64,000 nucleotides of DNA from Kitasatospora albolonga (GTDB lineage Bacteria; Actinomycetota; Actinomycetes; Streptomycetales; Streptomycetaceae). Shown piece after piece: positions 24,553 through 35,508 of the stretch. The notes under the pieces are model-generated. The model saw nothing but the letters and a program-made list of their open reading frames with translations. It made no database searches and had not been told where the DNA came from. The stretch is from contig CP020563.1 in NCBI GenBank assembly GCA_002082585.1, positions 2,846,001 to 2,910,000 of the forward strand, given 5' to 3'. The position numbers and the translations under genes are program-made. Numbering within the stretch: the stretch's first letter is position 1; each line of letters opens with the position of its first letter.

Positions 24553-25413
24553 TCAGCGTCCGGGGAGGGCGACCGGAGCCCGGCCCGCTGAGGCCCGGCC
24601 CGCCTTCTCCCGCCCCGCCTCGTCCAGGCCCGTTGTGGCGCAGCCCGCCTTCTCCCGGAACTCCTCGATCACGGCGTCGGGCACCCCGCACCCGCGCAGG
24701 AACGGCCCCGCACCGCCGTGGTGTTCACGGGTCAGGCGGAGGAAGGTGAGGATCGCGGCGCGCGGCGCGGCCAGCAGCGGAGCGGGGATCACCGGGCCGC
24801 CCGGTGTACCGGCGCCCTCCCGCGTACCGCCGCCCGGCAGCCGGTTGAGCGGGACCGCGCCGACGCGGTCGGCGAGGGCGGCCAGGACCGACGGCAGTTC
24901 GTCCGCCGTGCGTACGTAGTCGTCGGCGATGGACTCGTCGGGGGCCCCGAGCAGTTCGAGCAGGAGGGCGGTCAGCAGGCCGGTGCGGTCCTTGCCCGCC
25001 GCGCAGTGGACGAGCACCGCGCCGGGGCGGGCCGCCGCGCCCACCGCCGCCGCGAGGGCGTCGGGGGCCGCGGCGGCCAGGGAGGCGTAGAACCGGCCCA
25101 GATCGGCATCCGTGCGCAGCGCGGCCAGCTCGCCCCTGACCGCCTCCCCGGCCGCTTCGAGGGGCGCCTCGACGATCTCGATGCCGGTGCCCCGCAGGGC
25201 CTGCCAGTCCCCGGGGCGGCGCTCCCCGGCACCGCGGAGGTCGATGACCGTCCGCACCCCGGCCGCGCGGAGCCCGTCGGCCGTACGGGGACCGGCGGCG
25301 GGGAAGGGCTGGGCGGAGCGGTACAGGGCACCGCGCCGGACCCGCGTACCGCCGGGGTCGGCGGCCAGGGCGGCGTCACGGAAGTTGAGCAGATCCACGG
25401 AAAGCGCGGGCAT
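24553..25413 (-). CDS. Protein tyrosine/serine phosphatase (DSP-like, PtpB type)
   Basis: A 286-aa cytoplasmic phosphatase. ATG 25413 is chosen because GAGGA lies eight bases upstream; an upstream GTG (25437) would add eight residues. The P-loop is HCAAGKDRTG (His136, Cys137 nucleophile, Arg143), preceded by RTVIDLRGAGER, the second family signature. This resembles the mycobacterial PtpB/tyrosine-phosphatase-like group that also acts on phosphoserine or phosphoinositides. As first gene of the operon with the transporter and the glycosidase, it may dephosphorylate a sugar phosphate or control the pathway (inference). The C-terminal 35 residues contain an Arg/Ala/Gly repeat of low complexity. 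Confidence 0.85.
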   Translation of the reverse strand: MPALSVDLLNFRDAALAADPGGTRVRRGALYRSAQPFPAAGPRTADGLRAAGVRTVIDLRGAGERRPGDWQALRGTGIEIVEAPLEAAGEAVRGELAALRTDADLGRFYASLAAAAPDALAAAVGAAARPGAVLVHCAAGKDRTGLLTALLLELLGAPDESIADDYVRTADELPSVLAALADRVGAVPLNRLPGGGTREGAGTPGGPVIPAPLLAAPRAAILTFLRLTREHHGGAGPFLRGCGVPDAVIEEFREKAGCATTGLDEAGREKAGRASAGRAPVALPGR

Positions 25414-25448
25414 GGACGGGTCCTCGGGTTCGATCACGCGTCAGCAGA

Positions 25449-25470
25449 GACATCTAGATGTTTAGATGTC
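25449..25470. promoter_or_regulatory. 22-bp inverted repeat, candidate GntR operator
   Basis: GACATCTA (25449-25456) is repeated inverted as TAGATGTC (25463-25470) around GATGTT; the sub-palindrome ACATCTAGATGT (25450-25461) is also perfect. It stands out as AT-rich in this GC-rich region. It lies between the phosphatase start (25413) and the divergent GntR gene (25572), the usual place for an autoregulated operator. Confidence 0.75.
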
Positions 25471-25571
25471 CGTGCGGCGCCGTCCGGACCGCCTGTCGGC
25501 CGGCCGGTGTACGGGGAATGAACAGCCGCTCCCCGCCCCGGCGCACCCTCCGGACTCCCTAGGATCGAGCA

Positions 25572-26366
25572 GTGCCGAAAAACCAGAGATCCGCCCCGGT
25601 CTACCTCCAGCTCGCCCGCGGTCTCCAGCGCAGGATCGACGCCGGAGAGCTGCCGGCCGGGACACGGCTGCCCAGCGAGCCGGAGCTGTCGGCGGAGTTC
25701 GGCGTCAACCGGCTCACCGTGCGGCAGGCGATGGCCGAGCTGGAGCGGGCCGCGTCCATCGAGGTCAGACGGGGCGTCGGCACGTTCGTCCGACCGCCCG
25801 TCACCCGGGTGTCCATCACTGTCGATCCGCGCAGCCAGCGGGTGGACATCGGCAGCACCCAGTCCGTTCCGCTGGACGGGGGGCCGGGCCGGGAGCCCGA
25901 CTTCGACGGTGAGCGGATCGTGGCGGTCCGGCCGGGCCCGTCGGGCCGCCACGACCAGGAGGCCGCCGCCCATCTGCGCTGCCCGGCGGACGAACTGAGC
26001 CGGGTGGACACGGTGTTCCTCCAGGGCACGGCGGCCTGGGTGGTCAACTCCTACTGGCTGCTGACCGCCAGGCTCCCCCCGGACCTGGGCCCTTCCGACA
26101 GCTTGGGCAATGTGGTGCGCCGCCTGAGCGAGGCCATGGGCATCACCCTCGAATACGACTGGCGGGCCTTCTCCGCGGTGGGCGCGGACGTGGACGACGC
26201 GGACACCCTCGGGGTGCCGACGGGCAGCCCGCTGCTGGTGCGCGAGGGGGTGAGCTGCGACGCGACGGGCGCACCCGTGCTCTACGTACGGCGCCGGATC
26301 AGGGGCGAGAGCGCGCGGTTCGTCCTGCGCTTCCGTGACGGGGCGGAAACCGGCCCGTGTCCCTGA
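25572..26366 (+). CDS. GntR-family regulator, HutC-like (UTRA domain)
   Basis: A 264-aa regulator from GTG 25572. Residues 9-75 are the GntR winged helix (PVYLQLARGLQRRIDAGELP; LTVRQAMAELERAASIEVRR), and residues about 95-250 form a UTRA ligand-binding domain (HLRCPADELSRVDTVFLQGT; ending VLYVRRRIRGESARFVLRF). No ribosome site is seen; a TAGGAT element (25559-25564) seven bases before the GTG suggests a leaderless transcript. It faces the phosphatase-MFS-GH3 operon across a 22-bp dyad and probably represses it until a sugar or sugar phosphate binds. Confidence 0.88.
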   Translation: MPKNQRSAPVYLQLARGLQRRIDAGELPAGTRLPSEPELSAEFGVNRLTVRQAMAELERAASIEVRRGVGTFVRPPVTRVSITVDPRSQRVDIGSTQSVPLDGGPGREPDFDGERIVAVRPGPSGRHDQEAAAHLRCPADELSRVDTVFLQGTAAWVVNSYWLLTARLPPDLGPSDSLGNVVRRLSEAMGITLEYDWRAFSAVGADVDDADTLGVPTGSPLLVREGVSCDATGAPVLYVRRRIRGESARFVLRFRDGAETGPCP

Positions 26367-26465
26367 CGCCGACCGGTCCGGCCCCGGCCGCCACCGCCGC
26401 CCCACCCCGACAGCCACCGGACAGCCGCCTGACCGCCGAAGCGGTCGCCCACCAGGATGACCCCC

Positions 26466-26723
26466 ATGGACGATCTCCTGAAGTTCCTTGCCGCACGCAT
26501 CATGGACGACCACCACGCCTACGCCTACGTGGCCGGCACCATCGGCGGCGAGGCCCTTCTCGACAGCCATCTCCCCATGCTCGACCTGACCGAGCAACTG
26601 GTCCGCGACTACCGGGCCATGGACGCCTCGGACCCCCGCTCGACCGGTCTGGCCCACGCGCTTCGGGTCCTTGCCCAGTCCTACGCCGAGCACCCCGACT
26701 ACCGTCCGCGATGGCGCCCGTGA
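26466..26723 (+). CDS. Small protein, DUF6221-like, short form
   Basis: An 85-aa soluble protein (MDDLLKFLAARIMDDHHAYA; ending LAQSYAEHPDYRPRWRP). The N-terminal DLLKFLAARI and C-terminal HPDYRxxWRP are what I remember from the DUF6221 family of Streptomyces proteins, whose usual members are longer (about 120-150 aa) with a middle region that is missing here. ATG 26466 is favoured (AGGATGA upstream); ATG 26457 is alternative. It ends five bases from the convergent transporter gene. Function unknown. Confidence 0.6.
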   Translation: MDDLLKFLAARIMDDHHAYAYVAGTIGGEALLDSHLPMLDLTEQLVRDYRAMDASDPRSTGLAHALRVLAQSYAEHPDYRPRWRP

Positions 26724-26727
26724 CCCG

Positions 26728-27744
26728 TCAGGCGGACCGGTCCGGGGCGGAGGTCCGGGGGGCCGGAGAAGAAGCAGGCAGCAGGCGGGGCACGGCCCGG
26801 ACGTAGAGCACCATGCCGAGGACCTCGACCAGGGTCTGCGTGACCACGACGACGGCGGCGATCGCGTACGGGTCCGGTAGGGAGAGCGCGAGCGGCAGCA
26901 CCACAAGAGAGTTGCGCGTCGCCCCGCTGAAGACCACCGCCCGCCCGCCGGGCACGTCCAGCCGGAAGCCCCGGGCCACCGCCTTCCCGGCGAAGGCCAT
27001 CACCACCAGGAACGCCGCGTAGAAGGGGATGACGGCGGCGACATCGGTCAGGCTGCCGCCCAGCTTCGGTACCTGGGAGGCGACGACGACCAGGAGGGTC
27101 GCGGCCATCAGCGGGACCATCGTCGTGGTGGCCCCGTCCGACACCTTCCGCCCGCTCTCCCGCCGCCCCGCCCACGCCTGGAGCCCCCACGCCAGCGCGA
27201 GCGGGATGACGATCAGGAAGGCGAACGCCTCCAGGAACGGCCCCGCCTCCACGATCTCGGTGAGCCCGGAGCCGAGGAACGCGTACAGGAACACCGGCAG
27301 CAGCACCATCTGCGCGACCAGCAGCAACGGGGTCGCCGCGAGCAGCCGACGGGCCGATCCCCCGGCGAGACCGCTGAAGACGATCACGTAGTCGACGCAC
27401 GGGCAGAGCAGCACGAGCAGCACACCCAGGCGCACCGCCCGGTCGGCGGGCAGGAACGTGAACATCGCGGCGACCACGACCGGCACCACGAGGAAGTTCA
27501 CCACCAGCGCGGCGCAGAGGAACCGCCCGTCACGCAGCGATCGCAGCAGTTCCGCCGCCGGGACCTGAAGGAAGGTCACGAACAGCAGCGCCCCGAGGAC
27601 AGGGTTGATCAGATGCTCAAGGCCCGGTCCAAAAGAAGGCACCGCGAGCCCCAGAAGGGCACCGAGAGCCATCGCGGCGAGATAGATGACCACCTGATGG
27701 TGTTCCATCCGCTCGACGACCCCGCGCGGTGCGCCGTCACCCAT
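26728..27744 (-). CDS. BASS/ACR3-type membrane transporter (putative arsenite or anion transporter)
   Basis: A 338-aa protein with about ten helices. The start ATG 27744 has GGGGGAC seven bases upstream; ATG 27708 (MEHHQVVIYLAAM) is possible. The fourth helix carries LVLLCPCVDYVIVFSGLAGG, where a paired Cys resembles the conserved cysteine of ACR3 arsenite exporters, and SGATRNSLVVLPLALSLP is the discontinuous helix motif of the bile acid/sodium symporter (BASS) superfamily. No ars operon neighbours (ArsR, ArsC) are present, so arsenite as substrate is only a possibility. The neighbouring Ppx gene lies 31 bp upstream on the same strand. Confidence 0.72.
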   Translation of the reverse strand: MGDGAPRGVVERMEHHQVVIYLAAMALGALLGLAVPSFGPGLEHLINPVLGALLFVTFLQVPAAELLRSLRDGRFLCAALVVNFLVVPVVVAAMFTFLPADRAVRLGVLLVLLCPCVDYVIVFSGLAGGSARRLLAATPLLLVAQMVLLPVFLYAFLGSGLTEIVEAGPFLEAFAFLIVIPLALAWGLQAWAGRRESGRKVSDGATTTMVPLMAATLLVVVASQVPKLGGSLTDVAAVIPFYAAFLVVMAFAGKAVARGFRLDVPGGRAVVFSGATRNSLVVLPLALSLPDPYAIAAVVVVTQTLVEVLGMVLYVRAVPRLLPASSPAPRTSAPDRSA

Positions 27745-27775
27745 GCCGTACGTCCCCCCTGCCCCTGCGGGGCCT

Positions 27776-28717
27776 TTACGCGGCGCTCCAGGCAATCCCG
27801 TCGAGGATGTCGTGCTCACTGACGACGACCTCGTGCGCGCCCGTCCGCTCCATCACGGCCAGCAGGACGAGAGCGCCCGCGGCGATCACGTCGACGCGGC
27901 CCGGGTGCATCACGGGGATCGCGGCGCGCTCCTCGTGGGTCGACCGGAGGAGGTGTTCGGTGATCGCGCGGACCTGGCCCCGGGAGACCCGGGAGTGGTG
28001 GATGGCCTCGGAGTCGTACTCCGCCAGCTCCAGCGCGATCCCCGCGACCGTGGTGACCGTGCCCGCCAGGCCGACGAGCGTGGCCGCCTCGGTCAGGGGT
28101 ACGGTCGCGGCGGCCACGTCCAGGGCGGCTTCGATGTCCTTGCGGATCGCGGCGGCCCGGTCGTGGGTGGGCGGGTCCACGACGGTGCCGTCCTCGGTGA
28201 GGTGGCGCTCGGTCATCCGTACACAGCCGATGTCGACGGACCGCGCCGCCGCCACCTCGTCCGCGCCGAGCACGAACTCGGTCGAGCCGCCGCCGATGTC
28301 GACGACCAGGTACGGCTTGGCCAGGTGGTCGCCGCCGGCCAGCTCCTTGGTGGCGCCGTCGAAGGAGAGCTGCGCCTCCTGGTCGCCGGTGATCACCTCG
28401 GGCTCGACGCCCAGGATGTCCCGGACCCCGGCCACGAAGTCGGCGCTGTTCTCGGCGTCTCGGGAGGCGGAGGTGGCCACGAAGCGGACGCGTTCGGCGC
28501 CCAGTTCCCCGATCACGGCGGCGTACTCGCGGCAGGCCGCGAACGTGCGCTCCAGCGCCTCGGGAGCGAGCCGGCCGGTCCGGTCGACGCCCTGGCCGAG
28601 GCGGACGATCGTCATCCGCCGGTCCAGCTCGGTGAAGGAGCCGGTGGCGGGGTCCACGTCGGCGACGAGGAGCCGGATGGAGTTGGTGCCGCAGTCGATG
28701 GCGGCGACCCGGGTCAT
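27776..28717 (-). CDS. Ppx/GppA exopolyphosphatase family protein
   Basis: A 313-aa enzyme of the ASKHA (actin-like ATPase) fold. N-terminal phosphate loop AIDCGTNSIRLLVADVD, the second loop LVVDIGGGSTEFVLGADEV, and VGLAGTVTTVAG are the family hallmarks. It hydrolyses polyphosphate and/or converts pppGpp to ppGpp, linking to the stringent response. It is the short single-unit form (about 310 aa), without the C-terminal HD domain of E. coli Ppx/GppA. Its ATG overlaps the stop of the DUF501 gene (ATGA), so it is translationally coupled in the operon ftsB-DUF501-ppx. Confidence 0.9.
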   Translation of the reverse strand: MTRVAAIDCGTNSIRLLVADVDPATGSFTELDRRMTIVRLGQGVDRTGRLAPEALERTFAACREYAAVIGELGAERVRFVATSASRDAENSADFVAGVRDILGVEPEVITGDQEAQLSFDGATKELAGGDHLAKPYLVVDIGGGSTEFVLGADEVAAARSVDIGCVRMTERHLTEDGTVVDPPTHDRAAAIRKDIEAALDVAAATVPLTEAATLVGLAGTVTTVAGIALELAEYDSEAIHHSRVSRGQVRAITEHLLRSTHEERAAIPVMHPGRVDVIAAGALVLLAVMERTGAHEVVVSEHDILDGIAWSAA

Positions 28718-29325
28718 GCGCCCTGCCCTTCGGAGGGGCCGTCGACGGGACGGAAGGCGAAGTGGCCCCCGTCGCCCTCGTCCACGGTCCAGCCGTCCTC
28801 CTCCTTCGGCGCGCACGGCGCCACGCACGGGCCCTTGGCCCACCACTCCGGCAGCATCGCGATGGCCTCGTCGCCCAGCGGGTTCACCCCGGGCCCGGCG
28901 GCCAGGGAGTGGCCGACCAGGACGTGCAGGCACTTCACCCGGTCCGGCATGCCACCGGCGCTGGGGAAGCCCTCCAGGACCTCGATGGCGTCGCGGCGGG
29001 CGATGTAGTCCTCGTGGGCGGCCCGGTAGGCGGCGGCCAGCTCCGGGTCGGTCTCCAGACGGGCCGTCATCTCCTTCATGACCCCGTTCGCCTCCAGCGT
29101 GCCGATCGCCGAGGCCGCCCGGGGGCAGGTCAGGTAGTACGTCGTCGGGAACGGCGTGCCGTCCTCCAGACGGGGCTGGGTCTCCACCACGTCCGGGTTG
29201 CCGCACGGGCAGCGGTGCGCGATGGCGCGCAGGCCGCGCGGCGGGCGGCCGAGCTGCTGCTCGAACGCGGCGATGTCCGCGTCGGTGGGCTTGGTGGACT
29301 CGGTCTGCGGAGGGGGCGTTTCCAT
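28714..29325 (-). CDS. DUF501 protein
   Basis: A 203-aa cytoplasmic protein. It carries GRPPRGLRAIAHRCPCGNPD near residue 30, the TYYLTCP segment, and several cysteines (39, 41, 67 region and CVAPCAP) that could bind a metal. DUF501 is conserved throughout Actinobacteria, regularly between ftsB/divIC and ppx, exactly as here. Its function is unknown, but the neighbourhood suggests a link to division or (p)ppGpp/polyphosphate metabolism (inference). Confidence 0.88.
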   Translation of the reverse strand: METPPPQTESTKPTDADIAAFEQQLGRPPRGLRAIAHRCPCGNPDVVETQPRLEDGTPFPTTYYLTCPRAASAIGTLEANGVMKEMTARLETDPELAAAYRAAHEDYIARRDAIEVLEGFPSAGGMPDRVKCLHVLVGHSLAAGPGVNPLGDEAIAMLPEWWAKGPCVAPCAPKEEDGWTVDEGDGGHFAFRPVDGPSEGQGA

Positions 29326-29419
29326 GCCTGCCTTGGTTCTGCTCGGAAGCTCGTAGAGGTGGACGTGTAGAGGCGGACGTACGGGGAGTCGGAAGGTGGA
29401 CGTACGGGACGGGTCCCGG

Positions 29420-29899
29420 TCAGTCGCGGTCGGCCCGGTCGGCGCTGTCCACGCCGTCCCAGAGGTTGGAGTGCCAGGGCCGGTTGCTCGCGCCGGGCTC
29501 CCCGCGACGGTCCTTCACCGCGTCGGGGTCGGCCACGGTGAAGCCGGTCTCCCCGGGGAGTACGTAATGAAGGTGCTGGCGGGCCAGCCGCATGATGTAC
29601 GCGTCGTCCTGGAGCCGCGCCTTCTCGTCCCGCAGCTCCTCGGTGCGCCGCTCCGCCTGCCGCGAGAGCCGCTCCTGCTCGGCGATCTCGTCGCGCTGGG
29701 AGACGTACTGGCGCATCGGGTAGGCGAGCGCGACCACCAGGGAGCAGACCACCAGCGCCAGGAACGCGGCCCGGCCGGTGAGCCGGGAGCGGCGGGCCTG
29801 GCGGCGGTTCTGGGAGCGGTACACGCGGGCGGCGGTCTGCTCGCCGAGCAGCCGCAGCCTGGTCGCGGTGGAGAACCGGTCGCGGTCCTTCCCGGCCAT
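29420..29899 (-). CDS. FtsB/DivIC-like septum formation initiator protein
   Basis: A 159-aa bitopic membrane protein. Basic cytoplasmic N-terminus (1-42), one membrane helix (GRAAFLALVVCSLVVALAYP, about 42-61), then a coiled coil (about 66-100: DEIAEQERLSRQAERRTEEL) and the short C-terminal segment YIMRLARQHLHYVLPGE typical of DivIC/FtsB. In the division machinery FtsB bridges FtsL and FtsQ at the septum and activates septal peptidoglycan synthesis, probably during sporulation septation here. It lies between eno and DUF501, the conserved actinobacterial order. Confidence 0.88.
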   Translation of the reverse strand: MAGKDRDRFSTATRLRLLGEQTAARVYRSQNRRQARRSRLTGRAAFLALVVCSLVVALAYPMRQYVSQRDEIAEQERLSRQAERRTEELRDEKARLQDDAYIMRLARQHLHYVLPGETGFTVADPDAVKDRRGEPGASNRPWHSNLWDGVDSADRADRD

Positions 29900-29991
29900 G
29901 TCTCACGCCTCCCCATTACGCACGTCCGTCCCCGCACACGGTACGGGACCGAGTGCGGGGACGGGCGGAGGCTACCGTCTCGGGGCTGCGG

Positions 29992-31497
<1,506 letters not shown>

Positions 31498-31508
31498 TCA
31501 CGGAAAGG

Positions 31509-31551
31509 CCCCGGCCCGGCGCGCACGGGGGGAGAGCGCGCCGGGCCGGGG
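31509..31551 (-). terminator. Strong hairpin downstream of rpfA
   Basis: CCCCGGCCCGGCGCGC (31509-31524) pairs perfectly with 31536-31551, loop 11 nt, 57 bp beyond the rpfA stop. Upstream of eno (31273-31508) no gene is visible; GGTTAGGCT on the minus strand (about 31336-31344) may be the -10 of the eno promoter. Confidence 0.75.
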
Positions 31552-31608
31552 AGCCGTGCGAGGGAGGGGACCGCCGGACCCCCTCCCTCCGGGGAGGAGA
31601 GCCGACTG

Positions 31609-32562
<954 letters not shown>

Positions 32563-32739
32563 GACGGTCGACGGGGCCCGCGGTGCGAGCGGTTCCGACC
32601 GTAAACACAGGCAACCCCCACATTCAAAGACGGACATAATGACCCAATCAGCGCTTACTTGCTCACCCTGACGGATCGTTTCCGCAGGTCGGAGGGGATC
32701 TGCGCCGAGCGGACGGACGCAACACGCCAGTTGAAGCAA

Positions 32740-32782
32740 AGAGACCCATGTCTCACTTACGCATAAGTGGACATAGGTCTCT
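32740..32782 (-). terminator. Hairpin terminator downstream of the second rpf gene
   Basis: Left arm 32740-32759 and right arm 32764-32782 pair over 18-19 bp with one mismatch and one bulge around a CGCA loop. It lies 39 bp past the stop of the rpf gene at 32821-33873. The stretch 32563-32739 holds an AT-richer patch with the rpfA promoter presumably (around 32630-32650). Confidence 0.8.
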
Positions 32783-32820
32783 GAACTGCCCGCGGTTTTG
32801 GGGCGTTTTCCCGAATTGAA

Positions 32821-33873
32821 TCAGTTGGCGGACGGCACCTCGGCGCCCTCCGGGGCACCCTTCTCCGCACCCTTGCCCGCGCCCTCGCCCGCGTCCCGCT
32901 CCAGGCCCAGATCCAGGCTCTGACCGGGCAGGATCAGGTCCGGGTCGGCGCCCAGGAGGTCCTTGTTGGCCTCGTACAGACCGGTCCAGCCCTGGGGAAG
33001 TTCCTGTGCGTCAGCGATGGCCCAGAGGTTGTCGCCGGGCTGCACGGTGTAGCCGCCCGGGGTGACCGCCCCGGCGTCCCGTGCGTCGCCGTCGCCGCGC
33101 GAGGCGTGCCGACCGGGCCCGCGGGGACCGTCGGCCTCCTGGCCCGCGGCCTCCTCGGGGGCGGGGGCGCCGCGGTGCTTGCCGCCGGAGCCCTCGGGGG
33201 CGGTGGCGGAGGGCTGCGAGGCGTCAGGGGCCTCCGGGGAGCCGGTCTTCCCGGCCTTCCCGGTGGCGGGCGGCGCGGAAGGCTTCGCCGAAGGGTCGGC
33301 TGTGTCGCCCTTACCCGCCTTCTCACCCTTGTCGGCATTACCGGAGTTGCCAGAATTGCCGGACTTGTCGGAGCTGCCGGTATCGCCGGAACCCTTCGCT
33401 TCACCCTTTTCGTCCGCTTCGTCCGCCGGAGCGGTCGTCGGGTCCTGGGTGGGGTCGGCGGAGGGCGCGGTGCCGGGGTCGACCCCGGGGAGGCTGCCGT
33501 CCACCGCGAGGCCCGAGATCACCGCACAGCTCGGCCACGCCTGCGGGCCCTGGTCCTTCAGGACCTTCTCGGCGACGGCTATCTGCTGCGAACGGCTGGC
33601 GAGGTCGGCCCGGGTCGCGAAGTCGGTCCCGCCGTACGCCGACCAGGTCTCCTGCGAGAACTGGAGCCCGCCGTAGTAGCCGTTGCCGAGGTCGGCGCTC
33701 CACATACCGCCGCTCTCGCACTCCGCGACCCGGTCCCAGGTGGTGGCCTCGGCCGCGTTCGCGCCCGCCGCGCCGAGGAGCGGGATGGCGATGGCCGATC
33801 CGGTCACGCCTGCGGCGACAACGATGGCGGGTGCCTGACGAGGGCGGCGGTGTCTGCCGTTCGCGGAGCCCAT
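32821..33873 (-). CDS. Resuscitation-promoting factor with LysM, RpfC-like
   Basis: A 350-aa secreted protein from ATG 33873 (GGAAGG eight bases upstream). Signal peptide to about residue 42 (AIAIPLLGAAGANAAEA), the Rpf domain ([37 protein letters not shown]; catalytic Glu in AECESGG), then an unusually long low-complexity linker of about 150 residues rich in Asp/Ala/Gly/Ser/Lys (including a DKSGNSGNSGNADKGEKAGK stretch) and a C-terminal LysM domain (YTVQPGDNLWAIADAQELPQ). It is a paralogue of the next gene, rpfA. The linker should let the catalytic domain reach across the wall. No ydaO riboswitch precedes this copy. Confidence 0.9.
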   Translation of the reverse strand: MGSANGRHRRPRQAPAIVVAAGVTGSAIAIPLLGAAGANAAEATTWDRVAECESGGMWSADLGNGYYGGLQFSQETWSAYGGTDFATRADLASRSQQIAVAEKVLKDQGPQAWPSCAVISGLAVDGSLPGVDPGTAPSADPTQDPTTAPADEADEKGEAKGSGDTGSSDKSGNSGNSGNADKGEKAGKGDTADPSAKPSAPPATGKAGKTGSPEAPDASQPSATAPEGSGGKHRGAPAPEEAAGQEADGPRGPGRHASRGDGDARDAGAVTPGGYTVQPGDNLWAIADAQELPQGWTGLYEANKDLLGADPDLILPGQSLDLGLERDAGEGAGKGAEKGAPEGAEVPSAN

Positions 33874-34037
33874 GGGGTTTGCCTTCCGTGCGACTGACAA
33901 GCAGGAACTGAGGAGCATGAAGCTGTTACGCAAGTGGCGCGCGGGCAACCGGTGAACAGCCGCCGACGCGTCGAACCGTGAACCTAGCGGGACTCGAACG
34001 CATGTCACAAGTCGATGCAGCGCAGATCACGTGAAAG

Positions 34038-35372
34038 TCACAGAGGTGACAGCGTGTCACCTTCGCCGAGGCGCCGCCCCGGCTCGAACTCCACCGGCAG
34101 CGTGCGCAGTCCACGCATGATGAGCCCGCCGCGCCAGCGCAAATCGGCAGGTTCCGCCGCAAGTCGCAGGCCGGGAAGGCGTCTCAGCAGCGTCGCCACG
34201 GCGGCCTGGCCCTCCAGCCGGGCGAGCGGCGCTCCCAGGCAGTAGTGGATTCCGTGACCGTAACCGAGGTGCTGATTGTCACTCCGCGAGAGGTCGAGCG
34301 CGTCCGGGTCCGCGAACCGCTCCGGGTCCCGGTCGGCCGCCGCCAGCACCACCAGCACCGGGTCCCCGGCTGCGATCTCCTGGCCGCCGAGCGTCAGCGC
34401 CTCGGTGGCGTACCGCCAGGTCGCGAGCTCCACCGGCCCGTCGAACCGGAGCAGTTCCTCGATCCCGGTGGCCAGCAGCGCGCTCTCCCCCGCCGCCAGG
34501 GAGGCTTCCAGCCCGGCGCGCTGCTCGGGGTGGCGCAGCAGGGCGTACGTACCGTTCCCGATCAGGTTGACCGTCGTCTCGAACCCGGCGAACAGCAGGA
34601 TGAAGGCCATCGCCGCGGCCTCGTTCTCCGTGAGGTGCTCGCCGTGATCGCTGGCCTTGATCAGCCCGGAGATCAGGTCGTCGCCCGGATTCTCCCTCTT
34701 GCGGTGGATGAGTTCGGCGAGATAGCCGCGCATCTTCTTCACCGACCGGGCCACCCCGCCGCGCGGCCCGCCGCCGTGGCGGATCATCATGCCCGCCCAG
34801 TCCCGGAAGTCGTCCTGGTCCTCGCGCGGGACACCGAGCAGGTCGCAGATCGCGTAGATGGGGAGCGGGAAGGCGAAATCGTGGATCAGGTCCGCCTTCC
34901 CCTCCTCGATGAAGCCGTCGATGAGGCGGTCCGTCAGCTCCTGCACGCGGGGCGCGAACTCCGCGACCCGGCGCGGAGTGAACGCCTTGGAGACGAGCCG
35001 GCGCAACCGGGTGTGGTCCGGCGGGTCGATGTTGAGGAGATGGGTCATCAACTCCGCCTTGCGCTCCCCCGGAATCCCCGTCTTCCCCTTGGCCGCCGCG
35101 GACCCCGCGTGGTGCGCCGGGTTCTTGGAGAGCCGAGCGTCGGCGAGCGCCTGCCGGGCGTCCCCGTACCGGGTCACGAGCCACGCCTCGACCCCGCTGG
35201 GCAGCGCGGTCCGGTGCACGGGGCTGTGCTCGCGGAGCCAGGCGTAGGCGGGGTACGGGTCGGTGGCGAACTCCCAGGTGAAGAGTTCGGGGGCGGGGGG
35301 CGCCCCGGCGGCTCCGGCGCCGTGGGGGCAGGCGGGCGGGGCGGGGGTGCCGGGGACGGGGCTGTCGTTCAC
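34038..35372 (-). CDS. Cytochrome P450 (CYP107-like)
   Basis: A 444-aa soluble monooxygenase. I-helix AGFETTVNLIGNG (acidic-Thr pair ET for O2 activation), K-helix ExxR in IEELLRFD, and heme-binding GYGHGIHYCLGAPLARLEG with Cys378; Leu replaces the usual Phe at the start of that motif, as in many Streptomyces CYP107 members. Start GTG 35372. In S. coelicolor the equivalent next to rpf genes is a CYP107P, from memory. The natural substrate and redox partner are unknown, as no ferredoxin gene is adjacent. It lies on the same strand as mazG, with about 135 bp between. Confidence 0.92.
   Translation of the reverse strand: MNDSPVPGTPAPPACPHGAGAAGAPPAPELFTWEFATDPYPAYAWLREHSPVHRTALPSGVEAWLVTRYGDARQALADARLSKNPAHHAGSAAAKGKTGIPGERKAELMTHLLNIDPPDHTRLRRLVSKAFTPRRVAEFAPRVQELTDRLIDGFIEEGKADLIHDFAFPLPIYAICDLLGVPREDQDDFRDWAGMMIRHGGGPRGGVARSVKKMRGYLAELIHRKRENPGDDLISGLIKASDHGEHLTENEAAAMAFILLFAGFETTVNLIGNGTYALLRHPEQRAGLEASLAAGESALLATGIEELLRFDGPVELATWRYATEALTLGGQEIAAGDPVLVVLAAADRDPERFADPDALDLSRSDNQHLGYGHGIHYCLGAPLARLEGQAAVATLLRRLPGLRLAAEPADLRWRGGLIMRGLRTLPVEFEPGRRLGEGDTLSPL
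34045..34061. promoter_or_regulatory. Perfect palindrome GGTGACA-GCG-TGTCACC
   Basis: Seven-bp arms around GCG, at the very end of the P450 coding sequence and about 170 bp upstream of the rpfC-like start. It could be an operator for the rpfC-like gene (Crp-like GTG...CAC spacing is one base too long) or a mere coincidence of codons. Confidence 0.3.
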
Positions 35373-35508
35373 CCCCTGACGTTATCGGGCACCCCTTCAG
35401 GCCGTCGGACGGGGCGTGGAGGGGGGTGCGCGGTCCCGCGTAGTACGGAGAAGAGGGGCGTGCGCGGTACGGAGCCGGGCGCCCGCGCACGTACCGGCTC
35501 CGGCGCGC

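Noticed and set aside
34045..34061. Crp-binding site upstream of the rpfC-like gene
   Set aside because: The palindrome has one base too many between the GTG and CAC halves for the S. coelicolor Crp pattern as I recall it, and it lies within the P450 codons; kept only as a weak operator candidate.
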